Shown here: one piece after another, positions 32,401-39,967 of the stretch
How positions within the stretch are numbered: position 1 is the first letter of the stretch
How the letters are laid out: every line of letters begins with the position of its first letter
Assembly: GCA_035622975.1 (NCBI GenBank)
Contig: DASPUH010000113.1
Coordinates: 1-39,967 of the forward strand
Direction: 5' to 3'
DNA: 39,967 nucleotides
From: DASPUH01 sp035622975
GTDB taxonomy: Bacteria > Chloroflexota > Limnocylindria > Limnocylindrales > CSP1-4
Program-made: the position numbers and the translations under genes
The notes under the pieces: model-generated
Databases searched by the model: none
Told to the model about the DNA's origin: nothing
What the model saw: the letters and a program-made list of their open reading frames with translations, nothing else

Positions 32401-34889
32401 GACCCCGGCATCGGCTTCGGCAAGACGGCCGGCCACAACCTGCGGCTGCTGCGCGAGCTCGCCGCCCTGCGCGCCCTGGAGCGGCCGATCCTGCTCGGCA
32501 CGAGCCGCAAGTCCACCATCGGCCGCGTCCTGGAGCTGCCGGCGCAGGAGCGCCTGGAAGGGACGCTCGCCACCACGGCCCTGGGCATCGCCGCGGGAGT
32601 GGACATCGTGCGGGTGCATGATGTGCGAGCCAACCTCCGCGCTGCCCGGATGGCCGACGCTGTCGTCCGGGGAAGCGCCCTGGAGGATGAGGAGGCAGGA
32701 GGCGGGTGAGCGACCGGATCATCCTCGCGGGCATGCGCTTCCAGGGCCGCCACGGCGTGACGGCGGCCGAGCGCACCACGCCCCAGCCGTTCGAGGTGGA
32801 CGTGGAGCTGGTGACCGAGCTGCAGCCGGCCGGCGCGGAGGACGACCTCGCCCAGACCGTGGACTACGGGGCCGCGTTCGAGATCTGCCGCGAGCTCGTG
32901 GAGGCCACGAACTTCCGCCTCCTCGAGGCGATCGCCGAAGGCCTGGCGCACGAGCTGTTGCGGGCCTTCCCGCGCCTCAGCGAGGTGGTGGTCCGGGTCC
33001 GCAAGCTGCAGGTCCCGCTCGATGGCGACCTGGCCTACGCCGGCGTGGAGATCCGCCGCCGCTCGGTCCCTGCGCCTCGCCGCCGCTGACCGCTACTGCA
33101 GGCCGGCCGGCCGCGTGCCGAGCGTCAGCTGCAGGTCGATGCTCTGGCCCGCGCGCAGCACGGTGATCGTCACGGTGGTGCCCGGCTGGTGCGTGATAAG
33201 GACGTCGTCCAGGCTGTGGGCGGCGTCGACCCGCTGGCCATCCACGGCGGTGATGATGTCGCCGTCCTTGAGGCCGGCCTTCTCGGCCGGGCTGCCGGCC
33301 ACGATGGCGCCGGTCGAGCCGCTCGCCTGGGGCCCGCCATCCGAACTGAGGCCGGTCGTCGACAGCCAGGCCCCGTAGTCGATGGGCAGCTTCTGCGCCT
33401 GTTCCAGCGCGGGCGTCACCGGCTGGTAGATCACGCCCAGGTACGGCCGGGCCAGCTGCTGGCCGGCGACGGCCTGCTGCATGATCGGCTTGGCGATATC
33501 GACCGGGATGGCGAAGCCGATGCCCTGGGCCTGGCCGGCGACGGCCGTGTTGATGCCGATGACCTCGCCCGACGAGTCGACGAGGGCACCGCCGGAGTTG
33601 CCGGGGTTGATCGCCGCGTCCGTCTGGATGAGGTGGTGGATCGTCAGCGGCTGGCCGTTGGAGCAGTCGTCACTCACCTGGATGTCGCGCCCGCTGCCGC
33701 TGACCACGCCGGCGGTGACGCTGTTGGTGTAGTCGCCCAGCGGACTGCCGATGGCGACGGCCAGCTGGCCGGGCTGGAGGCTCGACGAGTCGCCCAGCGG
33801 GGCTGTCGGCAGGTCCTGGCCGCTGATCTTGACGATGGCCAGGTCGGTCAGCGTGTCGGTGCCATACGTGGTGCCCTGGAACGACCGACCGTCCAGCAGG
33901 GTCACCTTCAGGTCCGTCGCGCCGCACACGACGTGGCGGTTGGTGATGATCCAGCCGGCCGCGTCGTAGAGGATGCCGGAGCCGACGCCCGTCACGCTCT
34001 GCCCGCTGAGCACGTCGGCCGGGTTGCCCTGGCTGCTGGTGATCGTCACGACGGCCTTGTCCACGGCCGCGGCGGCGCGCGTGATGGCGGACTCCTCGGA
34101 GACGTTGACCGTCGTCTGGCTGCTGCCGGGTCCCGTCGACGCGGCCGCCGCCGGGGCGGGCGTCGGCGAGGCCGTGCCGCGCACCAGGACGTACGTGGCA
34201 CCCGATGCCAGCACCGCCGCCAGGAAGGCCACCACGACGAGGGCGCCCCAGGCGGAGGCGCCACCCTGCCGCGGGACGACGGGCGCTGGCGGCGCGGGCG
34301 TCGGCTCGAGCCACCGGCTCGGCGTCGTGCCGGCGGGCGGGCCGATGACCTCCTGCGTCCAGGTGGGCCGCGGGGCGCTGGGTGGCGTGAAGACGCTGTG
34401 GTCTGGGGCGTCCGCTGCCGGATCGGGCTGGGCGCCGGGGCGCGGCTGCCCGGTGAGCTGCGGGTCGGTCATGAGGCGCTGACTCCTGGTGTGCGACCCC
34501 GGGGCGGGACGGGCGGCGGGGGCGAGGTCGTCGGCGAGACGGGAGAGGCTCGCCGACGTTGGGCCAGTGTGGCGGCAACGGATTCAGCCCCGGCCATCAG
34601 CTCGGTGAAGATTGCGCCACCTCGCGGGGCAGGTCGACCGCCACCGTCGTGCCCTGCCCGGGTTGGCTTTCCACCGTGACCCGGCCGCCGTGCATGTCGA
34701 CGATGGAGTGGACGATCGAGAGGCCGAGGCCCGAACCGCTGGCCCGCTCCTCGCTGACCTGCGTGCCACGGTAGAAGCGCTCGAAGACGTGGGGCAGCTC
34801 CTCGGCCGTGATGCCCACGCCGGTGTCGGCCACGAGCAGGCGAGCTCCGTCCGGCCTCGTCTCCAGGCTGACGGTGGCCGTGCCGCCGC

Positions 34890-34924
<35 letters not shown>

Positions 34925-37900
34925 CTCAGCACCTGGCCGATGCGCTGCGGGTCGTGCCGCTGCCGCACCGGCTCGGGCGGCAGCCGCATCACGAGGTCCA
35001 CGCCCTTGCGTCGCGCCGCCGGTTCAGCCTGCTGGACGGCCGCCTCGACCGCCGCCCGCAGGTCGTCCGGTCGCAGGTCCAGGGCGATGAGGCCCGAGTC
35101 GAGCTTGGACAGCTCCAGGAGGTTGGTCGCCAGCCAGTCCAGGCGCTCGATCTGCTGGCCGCTCGCCTCCAGGAACTCGCGGCGCGCCAGCGGATCCTCT
35201 GCGGCGCCCTCCTGGAGCAGCTCGTTGAAGGTGCGCAGGGCCGCGATCGGCGTCCGCAGCTCGTGACTCACGTCGGCCAGGAAGTCGCGGCTCCGGTCGC
35301 GGTCGCGGCGGATCAGGTCGATGGACTCGGTCAGGCGATCGGCCATGCGGTTGAAGGTCGTGGCCAGCTCGCCGATCTCCGGCGACCCGCCCCCCGCCTC
35401 CACGGCGACGCGCGACGCCAGGTCACCCTCACCCAGGGCCCGCGATGCCCGCGTCAGGCGGCGGATGGGGTTGGTGAGCCGGTCGGCCAGCAGGATCGAC
35501 GCCAGGACGGCCACGAGGAGTGCCGCGGCCGCCGCCGTGAGCAGGACGCCCAGCACGCTTCGCAGGGTGTCGGCGCGGAAGTCGTACGGGCTCGACAGGC
35601 GGAGCGTGACGAGCCGCACCGGCACCGTGCCGGGGAACTGCGACCACCAGGGATCGGCGACCGTGAAGGTGGACGTCTGGCTGATCGAGTCCTGCTCCTG
35701 GCCGGGCGTCGGCACGTCGGGCGCGTAGGCCACCGTGACGCGGTAGAGGACCTGATCCGGGTGCGCCGGGCCGCTCGAGATGGAGAGGTCCAGGTCGGCC
35801 TGGGCCACCAGCGTGGTCACGCTGCTGATGAGGCTCTGCGAGTCGGTCGGCTCACCCATCGCCTTGGCCACGCCGGGCGCGATGGTGGCCGGCTGGGTGG
35901 CCTGGACGATCGGCTGCGGGTCGTCCGTGTTCAGGCCGAGGGCTGACTGCAGCTGGAACTCCAGCAGCGCCTGCACCGCGACCGCCCGGATGTCCAGGTT
36001 CTTCTGCTCCTGCTGCAGGAAGTAGCCGTCGAGCAGGTTCGGCAGGGCCACCACGACGAGCGCCAGGGCGAAGATGACGATCCCGGTGAAGGCGAAGATC
36101 AGCCGCCCGCGCAGGCTGAACGGGAGGAGGCGCCGCAGGAAGGTCATGGCCGACGGGTGGCCGCCAGGCGCTCAGCGCTCGGCGAAGGCGTAGCCGGCGC
36201 CCCGGACGGTGAGGATGAAGGCCGGCGCTCCGGGATCGTCCTCGAGCTTCTCGCGCAGGTGGCTGACGTGCACGTTGATGGTCTTCTCGTCCTGGTCGAG
36301 CGCGTCGTAATCGCGGATCAGCTCGAGGAGCTCGGAACGGGAGTAGACGCGGCCCGGCCGCGAGGCCAGGTGACGCAGGATGTCGAACTCGGTGGCCGTC
36401 AGGTTGATGCGCCGCTGGCCCCGCTGGACGCGGCGCCGCTCGAGGTCGATGACCAGGTCGTGGTGGCGGATGATGCGGCCGCCCTGGGCGTCGGCCAGGT
36501 CGCCGTAGGCGCGCCGCAACAGGGCCTTGATGCGGCTCATCAGCTCGCGCAGGCCGAACGGCTTGGTCAGGTAGTCGTCGGCGCCAAGCTCGAGCCCGAT
36601 CACCTTGTCGACTTCGTCGCCGCGGGCGGTGAGGAACAGCACCGGTGCCTTGGAGCCGTGCGCCCGCAGCCGGCGCAGCATCTCGAAGCCATCCATGCCC
36701 GGCAGCCGGACATCGAGGAGGATCAGGTCCGGCGCCAGCGACAGGGCCTCCTCCAGCCCCTCTTCCCCGCTGCGCGCAAGGGAGACCGCGTAGCCCTCCT
36801 GCTGGAGGGCGTACTGGACGCCACGCGCCACGGCGTGCTCGTCCTCCACGATCAGGATGGTGGCCGACATCGCGCCAGAGGATGGCACATCGGGGCGCTC
36901 TGGTACGATGCGCGGGTCCCGCCTGCATCCGATGCGCGCGCCAGCCGGCCGCAGCGCCCCTTCCGAGAGGACCGACCCACGTGAGCACCCGCCCCGAACT
37001 CACTGCGCAGCGCCGCGAGATCACCGGCAAGGCCGTGGCCGGCCTGCGGCGCGCCGGCCACGTGCCCGCGGTGCTGTACGGCCATGGGCATCCGTCCCAA
37101 GCGCTCCAGATCGACGCGCGGGCCCTCGACGAGTTGCGTCGCCGCACCGGTCGCAACGCCCTGCTGGATCTCAGGGTGGACGGCGGCAGCGCGCAGCCGG
37201 TGATGATCCATGCGCTGCAGGAGCACCCGGTCACGCGCCGCCCGCTCCACGTCGACTTCTACCTCGTGAAGATGACCGAGGAGATGACGGTCGAGGTGCC
37301 GGTCGCCTACATCGGCGAGTCGGTCGCCGTGGAGAAGGGCGGCGGCACGCTCCTGCGGCTCCTGGACACGGTCCGCGTGCGGACGCTCCCGGCGGACGTG
37401 CCGAGCTCCATCGAGGTCGACATCTCCCCCCTTGAGACGTTCGACATCCTGCTCCACGTCAGCGACCTGCGCGTGCCCGAACGCGTGACGATCCTGACCG
37501 ACGCGCACGAGCCGCTTGCCAGGGTGCAGCCGCCGCGCATCGAGGAGGCGCCGACGGTCGCACCGACCGAGGAGGTCGAGGGGGCGCCCGAGGCGCCCGC
37601 CGAGGGCGGCGAAGCCGAACCGGCAGAGGAGTAGCAGGAGGCCGTGCCCGGGGACCCCGGCCCGGCGATCCGCACCGACACCCTCGTCAAGCGGTTCGGG
37701 TCGACCACCGCACTCGACGGCCTCACGATGGCCGTGCCCCGTGGCGAGGTCTTCGGCTTCCTGGGCCCCAACGGCGCCGGCAAGACGACGGCCGTCAAGG
37801 TCATGCTCGGCCTCACCCGTCCGACCGCCGGCGACGGCGAGATCCTGGGCCGGCCACTCGGCGACCTGGGTGCCCGCCGGCGGGTGGGCTACCTGCCCGA

Positions 37901-39967
37901 GCTGTTCCGCTACCAGGCGTGGCTGTCGGGCCGCGAGCTGCTCCTGTTGCACTGCCGTTTGGCCCGCATCCCCCGGACGCACCACGCGTCCGCGGTCGCC
38001 GAGGCCCTCGCCCTCGTCGGGCTCTCCGAACGGGGCGACGACCGCGTCGGTGGCTACTCCAAGGGCATGCAGCAGCGGCTGGGCGTCGGAGCGGCCCTCC
38101 TGGGACGGCCGGAGCTGGTCTTCCTGGACGAGCCCACCTCGGCGCTGGACCCGGTCGGGCGGATGGAGATGCGGCCGCTCATCCGCGGCCTGCGCGACCG
38201 GGGCACGACCGTCTTCCTCAACTCGCACCTGCTGACAGAGGTCGAGCAGGTGTGCGACCGGGTGGCCATCGTCGACCGGGGCAAGGTCGTGGCCATGGGC
38301 ACGCTCGACGAGCTGCTCGCCGCACGCGAGGTCGCGCTGCGGCTCGGCGGCCTGGACGCGGCCAGCCGGGCGCTCGTGGCCGGCTATGGCGAGGTGCGCG
38401 AGGACGGTGAGTGGCTCTTCGTGCGCGGCCTGGTGGAGGACCGGGTCCCGGCGATAGTGGAGGCGCTCGTCGCAGCGGGCGTCCGCGTCTACGCCGTCGA
38501 GCCGCGCCACGAGAGCCTGGAGGAGCGCTTCAGCGCGCTCGTCTCACGGACGGCCGCATGATCGGGCGCGACCCGCGGTGATCGTCCTGACCATCGCCCG
38601 GCTCACGCTGGCCGAGGCGGCCCGCCGGCGCCTGTTCCTCGTCCTCATCATCCTCACGGCGATCGCCGTGGTGCTGACCGGCTGGGGTTTCTCGCAGCTG
38701 TCGAGCGTGAACATCCGGACCGGGGGCGACGTCACGCCAGCGGCGGCGCGGTCGCTGGTGGTGTCGCAGGTCCTGATCCTGGTCACCTTCATGTTCAGCT
38801 TCGTGCTGGCCCTGGGGGCCGCCTTCATCTCGGCGCCGGTCATGGCGGAGGACCTGGAGTCGGGGGTCATCCTGGCCGTCCTGGCCCGGCCGGTCCGGCG
38901 GGTGGAGCTGCTGCTGGGCAAATGGCTGGGGGTGCTCATCCTGATCGCCGGGTACGCCGTCATCTCCGGGGTCATCGAGCTGCTGGTGGTCGACCTCACC
39001 ACCGGTTACGTGCCGCCTGAGCCGGTCCAGGCGGTCGTGCTGCTGGTGGCCGAGGCGACCGTCCTGCTGACCCTGACGGTGGCGCTTTCCACCCGCATCT
39101 CGGCGATCGCGTCGGGGATCATCGCGGTGGTCCTCTTCGGGGTGACGTGGATCCTGGGCATCGTCGGCGGCATCGGCGACGCCTTCGACACGCCGCAGCT
39201 GTCGTTCGTCGGGTCGGTCGGCCGGACGCTGCTGCCCACGGACGCGCTGTGGCGCGGCGCCGTCTTCCACCTCGAACCGGCGGCCGTGCTCCTGGCGTAT
39301 GAACAGGCCGGCCGCAACGTGGCCGCCATCTTCCCCTTCGCCGCGACGCAGCCACTCGCGCCGGCCTTCGTGGCCTGGTGCGCGGCATGGGTCGGCATCG
39401 TGCTGGGCATCGGCTGGTTGAGCTTCCGCCGCCGCGAGCTGTAGCGTGACCCCGGCCCGGACGTTCGGCGCGCAGAGCATGGTGGCGCCACTCCGGCGCG
39501 TCCTGGTCAAGCGGCCCGGGCTGGCCTTCGGCCGCGCCTTCGCGGACCCGGCGCTGGGCTTCCTGCACCCGGTGGACCTGCCGCGAGCGCGCAGCGAGCA
39601 TGACGCCCTCGTGGCCCTGCTCAGGCAGCTCGGCGTGCAGGTCGAGCTGCTCGAGGCCGAGTCGGGCAGCGCCGACGACATCTACACGTTCGACCCGCTG
39701 CTGGTGACCGACCGGGGCTCCATCGCGCTCCGCAGCGGCCGTCCAAGCAGGCGACGCGAGGCGCCGCTCCTCGCCGCGTGGATGACCGGGCACGGCATCC
39801 CGGCCGTCGGCGCGATCGAGGCGCCGGGCACGGTCGATGGGGGCGACACGTTCTGGCTGCGGCCGGACCTCCTGTGCATCGGCCGCGGGCTCCGGACGAA
39901 CGACGCCGGGGCGCGACAGCTGGCGGCCCTGGCCACCGCGGCCGGGGGCGAGGCCCGCATCTTCGAC

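Overview
The window is very GC-rich and densely packed. I call about 45 protein genes and one tRNA, and no gap between genes exceeds 300 bp. Many genes use GTG starts, and stop/start overlaps of 4 nt are common. Several genes have a TAnnnT box only 5-10 bp upstream of the start codon and no Shine-Dalgarno sequence, which suggests many leaderless mRNAs. With a PASTA kinase, S/T/P-rich secreted linkers and HtrA beside a two-component pair, this fits a high-GC Chloroflexota (Limnocylindria-like) or, less likely, an Actinomycetota chromosome. That assignment is inference; there is no rRNA or marker phylogeny here. No phage, IS element or CRISPR array is visible.

Layout, 1-12 kb: a PHP phosphoesterase fragment (-); a DPM1-like glycosyltransferase (+); a minus-strand block of a DUF3105 protein, threonine dehydrogenase (tdh), 2-amino-3-ketobutyrate CoA ligase (kbl) and a flippase-like membrane protein (tdh and kbl form the threonine-to-glycine route); a neopullulanase-type GH13 enzyme; and a 969-aa protein joining an excisionase-type HTH, three GAF domains, GGDEF and a degenerate HD-GYP. 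12-20.5 kb: tRNA-Glu(UUC), an orphan TadG-like protein, an Nramp-like transporter with altered metal-site motifs, a three-gene minus operon (COG4280-type membrane protein, 77-aa membrane protein, PNPOx-like protein), an XRE/DUF2178 pair with a palindrome over its promoter, then a membrane protein, a class III cyclase and a tandem GNAT protein in a row.

20.5-30 kb: a His-rich membrane protein, response regulator and histidine kinase (-); an AlkZ-like winged-helix protein; a run of unrecognised small genes including a zinc-site protein coupled to a polytopic membrane protein; galU; a PASTA Ser/Thr kinase; a zinc-ribbon protein; and an Ig-repeat surface protein. 30-40 kb: a Cys-rich small protein, the overlapping folate genes folC-folP-folB, an envelope-stress-like set (response regulator, kinase, HtrA protease; -), ribosomal protein L25, an ABC exporter pair, and the start of an amidinotransferase-fold enzyme cut by the window edge.

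The most system-like novelties are (i) the membrane protein/cyclase/GNAT unit at 17931-20492, (ii) the DNA-binding GAF/GGDEF/HD-GYP fusion at 8211-11120, (iii) the unknown coupled module at 24150-25840, and (iv) the widespread leaderless promoter architecture.
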